Shown here one piece after another: positions 1 to 10,635 of a stretch of 64,000 nucleotides of DNA. Made by a program: the position numbers and the translations under genes. Source of the DNA: Myxococcales bacterium (GTDB lineage Bacteria; Myxococcota_A; Polyangia; Nannocystales; Nannocystaceae). The notes under the pieces are model-generated. The model saw nothing but the letters and a program-made list of their open reading frames with translations. It had not been told where the DNA came from and ran no database searches. Every line of letters starts with the position of its first letter. The stretch's first letter is position 1. The stretch lies in the NCBI GenBank assembly GCA_020633315.1, contig JACKDV010000003.1:62001-126000 (forward strand), read 5' to 3'.

Positions 1-804
1 GGCGAGCCCGCCGCGCCACGACCCACCCCGGGGCCACGCCCGGCGCTGCCCGGCCCCATCGAGCTGCGCTCGCTCACCGTGGCCTCCTCCACCCCCGAGC
101 GGCCCGCCTTGGCGGGGGCCGACGCTCGGCTCGAGCCCGCCCAGCACATCGCGATCGTGGGCGGCTCGGGGGCGGGCAAGTCCACCCTCGCCGCCGCGCT
201 GGTGGGGCTGGTCCGCCCCGATCGCGGGCAGCTCTGCATCGACGGCCAAGACCTCGCCGCGCGCGGCATCGGGCCCGGCCCCGAGCACGGCCTGGCCCTG
301 GTGTCGCCCGCCGTGCCGCTGTTCAACGGGACGATCCGAGACAACCTGGCGCTGGGGACCGTGGCGGCCAGCCCCGACGCGCTCGAGGAGGCGGCCCGGC
401 TCGCGGGGCTGCACGCGATCGTCGAGGCGCTGCCCCGCGGCTACGACACCGCGGTGTTCGACGACGGCCGCGGCCTCGACGACGGGCTCAAGCGCCGGAT
501 CGGCATCGCCCGGGCCCTGCTCGCCCGCCCCGGGCTCCTGGTGCTCGACGACGTGGCTGCCTCCCTGGGCGCGGCCGCCGAGCGCGAGCTCGTGCAGGCC
601 CTGCTCGCGGGGCCGGTCGGCACGGTGGTCACGGTCACCCCGCACCGCAGCACCATCGAGCGCGCCGACCTCGTGATCGTCCTCGATGCCGGTCGAGTGA
701 TCGATTCGGGTCCCCCGGCGGTCGTACGCGATCGCTGCGCCGGCTACCGCCGGCTGCTCGAGCTGCCCGCCGCGGCCGGCTCGCGCGAGGAGCCCACGCC
801 ATGA
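1..804 (+). CDS. ABC transporter ATP-binding domain, 5' partial, degenerate site
   Basis: The reading frame is open from base 1, so the membrane domain probably lies upstream of the window and the GTG at 79 is not the real start. What remains is an ABC ATPase domain: Walker A GGSGAGKST, a Q-loop region ending in PLFNGTIRDNL, and an H-loop histidine in TPHRS. Two key elements are off consensus: the LSGGQ signature is replaced by GLDDGLKRR, and the Walker B catalytic Glu is Asp (LVLDD). Heterodimeric ABC exporters often carry one degenerate NBD, so this may pair with the consensus ABC protein at 4265-6079 (inference). The stop overlaps the next start (ATGA). Confidence 0.85.
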   Translation, partial: GEPAAPRPTPGPRPALPGPIELRSLTVASSTPERPALAGADARLEPAQHIAIVGGSGAGKSTLAAALVGLVRPDRGQLCIDGQDLAARGIGPGPEHGLALVSPAVPLFNGTIRDNLALGTVAASPDALEEAARLAGLHAIVEALPRGYDTAVFDDGRGLDDGLKRRIGIARALLARPGLLVLDDVAASLGAAAERELVQALLAGPVGTVVTVTPHRSTIERADLVIVLDAGRVIDSGPPAVVRDRCAGYRRLLELPAAAGSREEPTP

Positions 805-2288
805 TCCTCGAGCTGCTCGACTCCGCCCTCACGGCCCTGCACGCCTGGCTCGCCACGCCGCAGCCCACCCTCGGCCTGGCCCTGAGCCGCATCGCGCTGG
901 GCACGGTGCTCGCGGTGGACGGCTGGCTGCTGCTCCGCCGCTACGACGCCTGGTACGGCCCGCGGGCGCTGAGCCTCTCGGCCCTCGACGCCCCCGCGCC
1001 CCGCGGATCCTCGCGCCTGTGGCTGCGCCTGACGGTGGCCTGCGGGCTCATGCTGGCGGCCGGGCTGGCCACCCGCCCCGCCGGCGCGGTGCTGCTGCTC
1101 GCCCGCATCGTGATGCCCCTGCGCAACCGGGCCATCGCCTACGGCGGCGACGGCTTCGCGCGCACCGTGCTGCTGCTGCTGCTGGCCTCGCCCTGCGATG
1201 CCTCGCTGGCCGTCGATCGCTGGCTGGCCGACGGCTCGCTGGGGCTCGATGCCCAGGCCTCGCCCTGGGGCGGCCGCCTGCTGCAGCTCGAGGTGGCCGC
1301 GCTCTACCTCATCAGCTTCGTGGTCAAGCTCCCCTCGGCCGCGTGGCGCCAGGGCACGGTGATGATCGACCTGCTGCGCAACCCCAACTTCGCCTGCCGC
1401 CCGCGCCCCGAGCTGCTCACGCGCCCCCTCGTGGGGCGGCTGATGACCTGGGGAGCCCTCGCCATCGAGCTGGGGCTGGGGCCCGTCCTGCTCGTGCCCT
1501 CCACCGCCGCCGTGGCCGTGCCGCTCGCGATCGCCTTCCACCTCTCGATCGCGCTGCTCATCGACGTCCACCTGTTCAGCGCGGTGATGGCCGCGGCCTT
1601 GCTCGCATGCCTGCCCGCCGGGTTCCTGCGCGAGCTGAGCGGGGCGGGGCCCGCCCCCGCCCTGCCGCCCCTGGACGCGCTCGCGATCCTGGGCGTGCTG
1701 CTGGCGCTCGGCTACGTGGTGAACGCCCTGCTCGGGGAGCTCTGCGCCGGGAGCCAGCCCGAGCCGGGCTCGCTGCGGGCCCGGCTGCGTCGGCTGGGCT
1801 GGATCCGAGGCTGGCGGCTGTTCACCACCAGCGCGCCCACCAACATCGAGGTGGAGCTCACCGTGGTCGACGAGCACGGTCAGACCACCCGTTGGGCTTG
1901 GCTCGACCCCGACGACCTGCTCCCCCGCGGCCCTCGTCCGCGTCCCCTGCGACCCGACCATCGATTCCAGCGCTTCAAGTTCTCGCTGCTGCACATCCCC
2001 GCGGCCCGCCGCCGGCTGGTGCAGCGCTTCCGCGCCGCGCTGCGAGAGGCCGGCATCACGGCCCGCGCCTGGTCGATCGACCTGCTCTACCTCGACATCC
2101 ACTCCGATCACCTGCACGGCGGCACCAACCTGGGCGCGCAGGTGGCCGCAGCCTCCACCGGGCGCTCGCTCGACCTCGAGGCCGCCGAGCGCCTGGCCGC
2201 GACCGTGCGCTGCCCCGCCACCCGCACCAAGCTCCTCGCCCTGCCGCGGCTGGCCGCCGCGTCCTCCTCGAGCTCGGAGGCCTCCTGA
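801..2288 (+). CDS. HTTM-domain (vitamin K-dependent carboxylase-like) membrane protein
   Basis: 495 aa. The N-terminal two thirds hold several hydrophobic helices (for example around residues 60-85, 110-130, 165-180, 215-255 and 300-315), and the order of motifs (YDAWYGPRALS, LLARIVMPLRNR, GDGFAR) fits the HTTM family related to vitamin K-dependent gamma-carboxylase. The C-terminal about 170 residues are soluble and begin with WRLFTTSAPT, like the WRMFSPxPP region of HTTM proteins. Substrate unknown. It overlaps the preceding ABC gene by 4 bp and ends 2 bp before the next gene, so it is almost certainly co-transcribed. The family call is from memory of motifs; the reaction is not inferred. 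Confidence 0.7.
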   Translation: MILELLDSALTALHAWLATPQPTLGLALSRIALGTVLAVDGWLLLRRYDAWYGPRALSLSALDAPAPRGSSRLWLRLTVACGLMLAAGLATRPAGAVLLLARIVMPLRNRAIAYGGDGFARTVLLLLLASPCDASLAVDRWLADGSLGLDAQASPWGGRLLQLEVAALYLISFVVKLPSAAWRQGTVMIDLLRNPNFACRPRPELLTRPLVGRLMTWGALAIELGLGPVLLVPSTAAVAVPLAIAFHLSIALLIDVHLFSAVMAAALLACLPAGFLRELSGAGPAPALPPLDALAILGVLLALGYVVNALLGELCAGSQPEPGSLRARLRRLGWIRGWRLFTTSAPTNIEVELTVVDEHGQTTRWAWLDPDDLLPRGPRPRPLRPDHRFQRFKFSLLHIPAARRRLVQRFRAALREAGITARAWSIDLLYLDIHSDHLHGGTNLGAQVAAASTGRSLDLEAAERLAATVRCPATRTKLLALPRLAAASSSSSEAS

Positions 2289-2290
2289 TC

Positions 2291-3346
2291 ATGCATGCCC
2301 CCCTCGCCACGCCCATGCCCTCGGCCCCCGCGTCCTCGTCGATCGATCCTGCGATCGCCCGGGGGGTGGCCTTCCTCGCCCGCGCCCGCGATCCCCACGG
2401 CGGCCTGTGGCGTGACTTCAGCGAGGCCGACGGCTCGCGCGGCTCCGACGTGTGGATCTCGGGCTTCGTGGCCGCGCACCTGGGCGCGGTGCCGCAAGCC
2501 CGTCCGCTGGCCGCCGCGGTGGCCCGCTCGCTGGCCGCCCTCCCCCGCGCATCGGGGGGCTGGGGCTACGACCAGCAGCTCCTCGAGGACGCCGACTCCA
2601 CCGCCTGGGTGCTGCTCGCCGCGCGCCGCAGCGGCGTGGCGCTGTCCCGCGAGCAGCGGCTGGCCTCGCTGCGCTTCCTGCTGCGCCACGAGGATCCGCG
2701 CGGGGGCTTCGTGACCTACGGGCCTCGCGGGCAGACGATCTTCGGCCACGTGGCCCAGCGCGAGGGCTGGTTCTCGCCCCAGGTCTGCGTGAGCGCCTCG
2801 GTGCTGACGGCCCTGGCCGCCTACGCGTCGCCCGACCTGCCGTCGATCGACGCGACGGCCCGCGACCTGCTCGCTCGCTCCGGGCCCGATCACCTGTGGC
2901 ATCCGTACTGGTGGCACGGCTTCACCTACGCCACCCACCACGTGGTCGATGCGCTGCTCCAGACCGGACACCTGCAGGCGGATCGCTCCGCGGTGATCAC
3001 CCGCGCGGTGCTCGACGCCCGCAACGACGACGGAGGCTGGAGCGGCCAGCATCCCGACCGCAGCAACGCCTTCGCCACCGCGCTGGCGCTGCTCACCCTG
3101 TGCGCCCTGGAGCGCGAGCACCCCGGGCCGTCGTCCGCCGAGCGGCTCGCGGCGATCGGTCGCGCATCGCAGCGACTGCGGGCGTGGCAGGGCGACGACG
3201 GCTGCTTCGCCCCGAGCGCGGAGCTGCTGGTCCCCGGCGGCAGCCACAGCGGCCCGATGACGATGGTCGACCGCGGCGTGTTCACCACCGGCTGCGCCCT
3301 GCATGCCCTCCACGACGCTCACGAGCGGACGGAGGCCTCGCGGTGA
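2291..3346 (+). CDS. Prenyltransferase/squalene-oxidase repeat (terpene cyclase-like) protein
   Basis: 351 aa. It contains QW-type repeats of the alpha/alpha-toroid fold: GGWGYDQ (residues 89-95) and DDGGWSGQH (246-254), plus DPRGGFVTYG and WHPYWWHG. A DADST motif (100-104) sits where class II terpene cyclases carry DxDD, with the last Asp replaced by Ser. It is about half the length of squalene-hopene cyclase (about 630 aa), so it is a single-domain relative; catalysis is not established. The ATG follows the HTTM stop by 2 bp and the 3' end overlaps the methyltransferase start (GTGA). Context suggests tailoring or binding of a small molecule made by this cluster. Confidence 0.7.
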   Translation: MHAPLATPMPSAPASSSIDPAIARGVAFLARARDPHGGLWRDFSEADGSRGSDVWISGFVAAHLGAVPQARPLAAAVARSLAALPRASGGWGYDQQLLEDADSTAWVLLAARRSGVALSREQRLASLRFLLRHEDPRGGFVTYGPRGQTIFGHVAQREGWFSPQVCVSASVLTALAAYASPDLPSIDATARDLLARSGPDHLWHPYWWHGFTYATHHVVDALLQTGHLQADRSAVITRAVLDARNDDGGWSGQHPDRSNAFATALALLTLCALEREHPGPSSAERLAAIGRASQRLRAWQGDDGCFAPSAELLVPGGSHSGPMTMVDRGVFTTGCALHALHDAHERTEASR

Positions 3347-4233
3347 GCATGGCCGTGGCATCGCCGACGGGGGCGGGAGCCGGCGACGATCCGCTGCTCG
3401 CCGCGCTGCCCACCCGGCGCGAGGCCGCCGGCGACTTCACCCCCCGCAGCACCCTGCCCTACGACGCCCAGGCCGAGCAATTGCTGCGGTGCCGGGTGGG
3501 CGGGAGCTTCATGGGACTGCGCCCGATCGAGAGGGTCGAGCGCGAGGTGGCCGGCCTGTGGTCGTGCCTGGGCCTGCGGGCCGGCCACGCGGTGCTCGAC
3601 CTCGGCTGCGGCCCCGGGCTCTACGGCAGCCGCCTGGGGGCCCGCGGCGCCCGGGTGACCGGCATCGACCTCGCCGCGGCGGCGGTCGAGCATGCCCGGG
3701 CCGAGGCCGAGGCCCACGGCTGGCCGTGCCGCTACCTCCGGGGCTCGTACCTCGAGCTCGACGCGGTCGAGCGATTCGACGCCGCGTTCCTCAACCACGG
3801 CATGCTGGGCCACCTCGAGCCCGCCGAGCAAGACGTGCTGCTGCGAGGCCTACGCCGGGCCCTTCGCCCCAATGGCCGCCTCGCGCTCGAGGTCGACGTG
3901 GCGCCGCCGGGCCTGGCCGCCAAGCCCCCGTCGGAGACCCGCCAGCGGCGGGCCCTGGCCGCGTCGCCGTGGAGCGACCGCCCGCACCGCTGGCTCGAGC
4001 GCAAGCTGCTGTTCCCCGCCGAGCGCCAGCGGGTGGTCCACCACGTGATCGCCCACCACGATGGATCGATCCGAGAGCACTGGGTGCGCCTCGAGCTGCT
4101 GGTGCCCGCCGAGCTCGAGCAGCGCCTGCGCGAGCACGGCCTGCAGCCGGTGCAGTGGCTCGACCCGTCCCTCACCGCGCCCCCTTCCGCCGACGCCCCG
4201 ACCCGGTGGGTCGTGGCTCGGGCCCAGGGCTGA
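3343..4233 (+). CDS. Class I SAM-dependent methyltransferase
   Basis: 296 aa from a GTG that overlaps the upstream stop (GTGA); an ATG at 3349 is an alternative start. Motif I is VLDLGCGPGLYGS, followed by the acidic loop VTGIDLAAAAV and the motif IV region FDAAFLNHGMLGHL, all typical of class I methyltransferases. The N-terminal segment contains LPYDAQAEQLLRCRVGGSFMG, of unknown role. It lies inside the five-gene + strand cluster, so the acceptor is probably the same product handled by the cyclase-like and ABC proteins (inference). Acceptor atom not predictable. Confidence 0.8.
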   Translation: MSMAVASPTGAGAGDDPLLAALPTRREAAGDFTPRSTLPYDAQAEQLLRCRVGGSFMGLRPIERVEREVAGLWSCLGLRAGHAVLDLGCGPGLYGSRLGARGARVTGIDLAAAAVEHARAEAEAHGWPCRYLRGSYLELDAVERFDAAFLNHGMLGHLEPAEQDVLLRGLRRALRPNGRLALEVDVAPPGLAAKPPSETRQRRALAASPWSDRPHRWLERKLLFPAERQRVVHHVIAHHDGSIREHWVRLELLVPAELEQRLREHGLQPVQWLDPSLTAPPSADAPTRWVVARAQG

Positions 4234-4264
4234 TCCACCCGAGCGATCCAAGCGAGCAATCACC

Positions 4265-6079
4265 ATGGCCGAGCCCGACGCGCCTGCCCTCGATCCCTGC
4301 GCCTCGCCCCCTGCGACCTGGGCGGACCTGCGGCGCCTGCTGGGCTACGCCCGCCCCTACCGGGGACGGCTGGCCCTCGCCACCGCGTCGCTGCTGCTCG
4401 GCGGCGCGATGGGCCTGGTCTACCCCAAGCTCCTGCGCCACGTGATCGACGCGGCCTTCAGCGCCCGCGACCTCGGGGCCCTCGACGGCCTCACCCTGGG
4501 CTTGCTGGCGATCTTCACGGTCCAGGCCGCGCTCGCGTTCATGCGGCGCTACCTGTTCGCCTGGGTGGGCGAGCGGGTGGTGGCCGACCTGCGCATCGAG
4601 CTGTGCGCCCACCTGGTGCGACTGTCACAGTCGTTCTTCCTCCGCCACCGCACCGGCGAGCTGGTCTCGCGCCTGTCCACCGACGCGGGCAAGCTGCAGG
4701 AGCTGGTCTCGACCTGGATCGCCGACGCGGCCCTCCACCTGCTCACCGTGATCGGCGGGGTCGCCATCCTGCTGTGGTCCCACCCACGGCTCACCGCGCT
4801 GATGCTGGCGGTGGTGCCTCCCACCGTGATCCTGGCCGTGGTGTGCAGCCGCCTCATCCGCGCCCTGGCCCGCCGCGCTCAGGATGCGCTGGCCGAGGCC
4901 ACGGCCGAGCTCGACGAGGGCCTCGCCGGCATCGAGACCGTGCAGTCCTTCGATCGCGAGGCCACCATGGTGGGTCGCTACGCCTCCACCATCGAGCGCG
5001 CCCGGGGCCTGAGCCTGCGCGGCGTGGTGGCCAGCAGCTCGTTCTCGGCCGGGGTGCAGCTGCTCACCGGCGTCACCCTGGCGGGCCTGTTCTGGGTGGG
5101 CGGCTCCATGGTGGCCCGCGGCGAGATGAGCCCGGGCGCCCTGACCGAGTTCATGCTCTACACGATGATCGTGGCCATGTCGGTCGCTCCGCTGGCGTGG
5201 CTGTGGGGCCAGGTGCAGACCACCCTGGGCGCGACGGCGCGGATCCTCGAGCTGCTCGATGCCCCGCGCGAGATCGAGTCGCCCCCCGATGCGCGGGTGC
5301 TGCCCGCCATCTGCGGCGAGCTGCGGCTGACGGGCGTGACCTTCGCCTACCCGGGCCGTGACGAGCCCGTGCTGCGAGACATCGACCTGCACGTGCCGCC
5401 CGGGCGCTCGTGTGCGCTGGTCGGCCGCAGCGGCTCGGGCAAGAGCACGATCTCGCGGCTGCTGCGGCGGCTGTTCGATCCGCAGCGCGGCCAGGTGACC
5501 CTCGACGGCCACGATCTGCGCGAGCTCGACCTGAGCTGCCTGCGCGGCGGGATCGCGGTCGTCTCCCAGGAGCCGCTGCTGTTCTCGGGCTCGATCGCCG
5601 ACAACATCCGCTACGGTCGGCTCGAGGCCACCGACGCCGAGGTGGAGGCCGCCGCCCGCCAGGCCAACGCCGACGAGTTCATCCGCGAGCTGCCCGCGGG
5701 CTACGCCACCACGGTGGGCGAGCGCGGGCTCCAGCTCAGCGGCGGCCAGCGCCAGCGGATCTCCATCGCCCGGGCGATCCTCCGCGACCCGCGGGTGCTG
5801 ATCCTCGACGAGGCCACCAGCGCCCTCGATGCCCACAGCGAGAGCCTGGTACAGCAGGCCCTCGAGACCCTGCAGCGCGGGCGCACCACCCTCGTCATCG
5901 CGCACCGCCTGAGCACGGTGATGGGCGCCGACCGGATCGCGGTGGTCGAGGACGGTCGCATCGTGGAGCAGGGGCGACACGGCGAGCTGCTGGCGCGCGG
6001 CGGCGCCTATGCGAAGCTGGTGGGCCAGCAGCTGGCCGCCCTCGAGCCCGCGGGCGCGACCATGCGAGCGGTGAGCTGA
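4265..6079 (+). CDS. ABC exporter, fused TMD-NBD (MsbA/ABCB type)
   Basis: 604 aa. The N-terminal half has six predicted helices (first around residues 32-60) with the ABC transmembrane type 1 signature region ELCAHLVRLSQSFF. The NBD is fully consensus: Walker A GRSGSGKST, Q-loop VVSQEPLLFSG, signature LSGGQRQR, Walker B VLILDEATSALDA, H-loop IAHRLST. ATG at 4265 lies 31 bp after the methyltransferase stop. Unlike the degenerate ABC domain at the window's left end, this one should hydrolyse ATP normally; the two could form a heterodimer with one consensus half. Substrate unknown (lipid, peptide or secondary metabolite). Confidence 0.92.
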   Translation: MAEPDAPALDPCASPPATWADLRRLLGYARPYRGRLALATASLLLGGAMGLVYPKLLRHVIDAAFSARDLGALDGLTLGLLAIFTVQAALAFMRRYLFAWVGERVVADLRIELCAHLVRLSQSFFLRHRTGELVSRLSTDAGKLQELVSTWIADAALHLLTVIGGVAILLWSHPRLTALMLAVVPPTVILAVVCSRLIRALARRAQDALAEATAELDEGLAGIETVQSFDREATMVGRYASTIERARGLSLRGVVASSSFSAGVQLLTGVTLAGLFWVGGSMVARGEMSPGALTEFMLYTMIVAMSVAPLAWLWGQVQTTLGATARILELLDAPREIESPPDARVLPAICGELRLTGVTFAYPGRDEPVLRDIDLHVPPGRSCALVGRSGSGKSTISRLLRRLFDPQRGQVTLDGHDLRELDLSCLRGGIAVVSQEPLLFSGSIADNIRYGRLEATDAEVEAAARQANADEFIRELPAGYATTVGERGLQLSGGQRQRISIARAILRDPRVLILDEATSALDAHSESLVQQALETLQRGRTTLVIAHRLSTVMGADRIAVVEDGRIVEQGRHGELLARGGAYAKLVGQQLAALEPAGATMRAVS

Positions 6080-6126
6080 GCCTCGGCCCGACGACGCGAG
6101 CGATCGACGGGCGACCGCCGAGCGCC

Positions 6127-9100
6127 TCACTCGACCGCGGGCACCGGAGGCTCGGCCACCAGGGTGAGGCTGCGGCGGGTGCCGTCGTGCCCGATCTCGA
6201 GGGTCAGCTCCTCGCCCACCTTGAGGTATGGCGGCGACACCAGCTTGGCCGCGTTGATCGCCCCCATGGCCCGCACCCCCGCGCCGTCCACCGCGATGAT
6301 CTCGTCGCCGGGCACCAGCCCCTCGTGCGCCCCGGGCCCGCCCGGGACCACGTGCGTGATCCACAGGCGTGGGGTGAGATCGAAGGCCGCCTCCTCGGCG
6401 TCGTCCTCGGCTCCGGGAGCGCGCGGGCGCTTGGCGTAGGTGGCCGCCACCGTCACCAGCCCCACCGTGCCGCGATCCTCCGGGTCGAGCAGGCTGGGCG
6501 CCACCCCTTGGATCGTGCCCAGGTCGTGGTCCTCCTCGGGCTCGATCGAGTAGCTGGCCTCGGCCACCACGCCGCCCATGCCCGCGGCCTCGCGATCGAC
6601 GAACACGATCCGCCCCTCGCCCGGGGGCACCTCGTCGATCTCGAAGTAGCCGTCGACGTCGGTCTTGGGGCCCGTGCCGGTGAAGACGCCCATCATCGAG
6701 CCTGCGTGGGGGCCTGCGTCGCCGGCCACGCTGAGGGCCAGGCCCGGCAGCGGATCGCCGGTGCCCGCGTCCACCACCCGGCCGCTCAGGCGTCCCCATC
6801 CCCCCACGTCGACGGTGAGCGAGGCGGTGGAGCCCTCGCCGATCTCCACCTCCACCGTGGCCGTGCCGTGGGCGCAGCGGACCAGCAGCTCGTAGTCGCC
6901 CGGGTCGAGGCGGCGCATCGCGAAGCGACCATCGGGGGCGTAGACCTGCTGCTGTCGCGTGGTGGGACCGCGGACCTCCACCGTGTACTCGCGCACCGGC
7001 GCCTCCTCGAAGCGCACCAAGCCCTGCAGGCCGGCCAGCGCCTGCAGCTCGATGCGGACCTCGGAGCCCGGCTCCACGTCCTCCACGAAGCCACGCGCGT
7101 CGTCGCGGTGGGCCTCGGCCCGCAGGCGATAGCGGCCCGTGCGAAGGCCCGCCACCGCGAAGCGGCCGGCCTCGTCGGTGAGCACCGGCGACTCGGCGAG
7201 GCCCAGCATCTCCCACTGCCGGAGCTGGCGACGCTGCTCCTCGGTGGGCTCGAGCTCCGACGCGGGCGCGCCCCGCAGCCGCTCGAGCAGCTCGCGGGCG
7301 GAGTCGATGCGGGCGGCGGTCACCCAGGCGTCGGGCACCGGCTCTCCGTCGGGCCCGATCACCACCCCGGTGATCCGCCCGTCGCGGCTCTCCACCACCA
7401 GCCGCACGCCCTCGCGGGCCTCGGCCTCGGCCACCGCGAGGACCACCGGCGCCTTGGGCCGCGCCGGATCCTCGGGCGTCGCCCACTCGAGCACCTGGCC
7501 GCCCGCGCTCACGAGCACCTCCACCTCGCCCGCGTCGAGCCCCTTGACCAGGAAGTTGCCGTCCTCGTCGGTGGTGGCCGAGCCGGGCGGCGTGGGCCCG
7601 CCCAGGCCCGCCGGCAGCGGCCCGGGCCCCGCGGCGGCGCGCGACCGTAGGCTCACCTCCACGCCCTCCACCGGGGCACCCGCCGCATCGACCACCCGCC
7701 CGCGCACGCTGGCCCGCGGGCGTAGCTCGATCACCAAGCCGTCGACGTCGGTGCTCCCCACTGGCACCTCCACCGATCCCTGGCTGCCGTCGTCGGCCTC
7801 GGCCACCACGGTGAGCGTGCCCTCGGCCACCGGGTGCAGGTCGAAGCGGCCGTCGTCGGAGCTGCGGGCCCGCACCAGCGCGTTGGCCATGGTCTGGATC
7901 ATGGTGCCCGCCGAGACGCCCTGGGCGTCGACCCGCACCAGCACCTTGGCCGGCCGCGGCGGCGACACCCGCCCGCGCAGGTGCACCCCGGCGTCGAGGA
8001 TCACCAGCAGGTCGCCCAGGTCCTGGTCGCGGACCACCGCGCTGGTGCCCAGCAGGTTGGGCAGCGCATCCTCGCCGATGGCCCCCACCGTGTAGTTGCC
8101 GGGCGGCACCCCGAAGATCTCGAAGTAGCCGTCGGCCGCGCTGGGGCCCGCGGCCACGAGCAGCCGCCCCGGATCCAGCGAGTACGCCCCCACCAGCACG
8201 CCCTCGAGCCCGCGCTCCTCCGCGCCGCGAGCCACCACGAAGCCCGAGAGGGTGCGCGCCGGATCGACCAGCAGCTCCACGTCGGTCAGCTGCTCGGCCA
8301 CGCCGAGCACCAGCTCCACCTGCTGGCGCGTGGCGTAGCCGCGGGCCACCGCCGACAGCCGTGCCACCCCCGAGCCCAGGCCGCGCAGCAAGAAGCGGCC
8401 CTCGGCGTCGGTGACCACCTGCCCCTCTCCCACCCCCGAGACCACGAAGCCGCCGCCGAGCTCTCCGCTGCGGGTGACCACCGCGCCCGCGACGGGCTCG
8501 CCGGTGTCGCGCGCGAGCACGCGGCCCTCGATGCTGCCCGCGGGCGTGATCTCGAGGCGCAGCGACTGCGGCCCGCCGTCCACGTGCACCGTGCGCTGGG
8601 CGTCGACGTAGTCGGGGTGGAAGGTGGAGAGCTGGTAGACCCCGTCGAGGAGCTGGATGGAGAAGCCGCCCTCCTCGTCGGTGGTGGACCCCAGCCCGGG
8701 GCGATCGAAGTTGAAGGGGCTGCCCTCGTCGAGGCGGGTGATGGTGACCAGCACGTCCTCCACCGGGCCTCCCACGATGTCGCTCACCGTGCCGCGCAGC
8801 TCGTGGCCGCCGCGGTGCAGCACGAGGTCGAGGCCCTCGGCATCGCGGCCGGCTCGCAGCGCGAGGTCGGTGCGGGTGGTGGGCAGGTAGCCGCGGGCGC
8901 TCGCCGACAGCGAGTAGCGACCGGGGGGCAGCGGGGACTGGGACCAGCGCCCCTTGGCATCGGTGACCGCCTGCAGCGGCCGGGCCGGCTCGCCCGGGTG
9001 GAGGGCTCGCGAGATCAGGTCGAGGCCCTTGGGGGTCAGCAGCACCACGGCCCCGGCCACCGGCGCGCCCGTCTCGGCGTCGCGCACGACACCGCTGGCG

Positions 9101-9312
9101 CCGGCCGGGCGCAGATCGAGCTCGCCGGCCGAGCGAGCCCTTCGCTTGCGCTCCACGATCGCCTCGCGATCGAGCCCGGGCTCCTGCGCCTCCTCGTCGG
9201 GGCCCGGCGGCGCCGGGGAGCGCCCCGCGATCCACCACAGGCCCGTGACCACGGCGATCACGACCAGGACGAGGATCATGCGCTGCTTCATCGGTCGGGC
9301 CTGCTCGGCCAT
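6127..9312 (-). CDS. Membrane-anchored carboxypeptidase-regulatory repeat protein with C-terminal PDZ
   Basis: 1061 aa. A basic start (MKQRM at residue 8) and one hydrophobic helix (about residues 12-28, ending GLWWIAG) anchor a very long extracytoplasmic region. It is built of repeated Ig-like carboxypeptidase D regulatory modules, seen as recurrent G-x-V-x-D-A-x-T-G-x-P-V-x-G-A-x-V and YTVGAIG/YELLVRC-type strands. The last about 90 residues are a PDZ domain (THVVPGGPGAHEGLVPGDEI, then VDGAGV). No protease or peptidase active site is visible. Such proteins are common in myxobacterial envelopes; function unknown. The 3' end converges on the ABC gene 47 bp away. Confidence 0.8.
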   Translation of the reverse strand: MAEQARPMKQRMILVLVVIAVVTGLWWIAGRSPAPPGPDEEAQEPGLDREAIVERKRRARSAGELDLRPAGASGVVRDAETGAPVAGAVVLLTPKGLDLISRALHPGEPARPLQAVTDAKGRWSQSPLPPGRYSLSASARGYLPTTRTDLALRAGRDAEGLDLVLHRGGHELRGTVSDIVGGPVEDVLVTITRLDEGSPFNFDRPGLGSTTDEEGGFSIQLLDGVYQLSTFHPDYVDAQRTVHVDGGPQSLRLEITPAGSIEGRVLARDTGEPVAGAVVTRSGELGGGFVVSGVGEGQVVTDAEGRFLLRGLGSGVARLSAVARGYATRQQVELVLGVAEQLTDVELLVDPARTLSGFVVARGAEERGLEGVLVGAYSLDPGRLLVAAGPSAADGYFEIFGVPPGNYTVGAIGEDALPNLLGTSAVVRDQDLGDLLVILDAGVHLRGRVSPPRPAKVLVRVDAQGVSAGTMIQTMANALVRARSSDDGRFDLHPVAEGTLTVVAEADDGSQGSVEVPVGSTDVDGLVIELRPRASVRGRVVDAAGAPVEGVEVSLRSRAAAGPGPLPAGLGGPTPPGSATTDEDGNFLVKGLDAGEVEVLVSAGGQVLEWATPEDPARPKAPVVLAVAEAEAREGVRLVVESRDGRITGVVIGPDGEPVPDAWVTAARIDSARELLERLRGAPASELEPTEEQRRQLRQWEMLGLAESPVLTDEAGRFAVAGLRTGRYRLRAEAHRDDARGFVEDVEPGSEVRIELQALAGLQGLVRFEEAPVREYTVEVRGPTTRQQQVYAPDGRFAMRRLDPGDYELLVRCAHGTATVEVEIGEGSTASLTVDVGGWGRLSGRVVDAGTGDPLPGLALSVAGDAGPHAGSMMGVFTGTGPKTDVDGYFEIDEVPPGEGRIVFVDREAAGMGGVVAEASYSIEPEEDHDLGTIQGVAPSLLDPEDRGTVGLVTVAATYAKRPRAPGAEDDAEEAAFDLTPRLWITHVVPGGPGAHEGLVPGDEIIAVDGAGVRAMGAINAAKLVSPPYLKVGEELTLEIGHDGTRRSLTLVAEPPVPAVE

Positions 9313-9367
9313 GGGACCGACGCGAGCGCATCCGCGTCAAGGCCGGGGCACGGCGCGGGGCGGCTCG

Positions 9368-10555
<1,188 letters not shown>

Positions 10556-10635
10556 TGGCGGGCTTATAGCACGCCCACCGACGCGCGCCGGGGTCGGGTG
10601 CATTCCCGTCGCAACCACCTCACCGCAACCACGAT

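Noticed and set aside
4625..9340. 1571-aa open frame on the - strand
   Set aside because: Arg/Gly/Ala-rich shadow of the ABC gene and the carboxypeptidase-regulatory gene; no family motif, typical of high-GC antisense frames.
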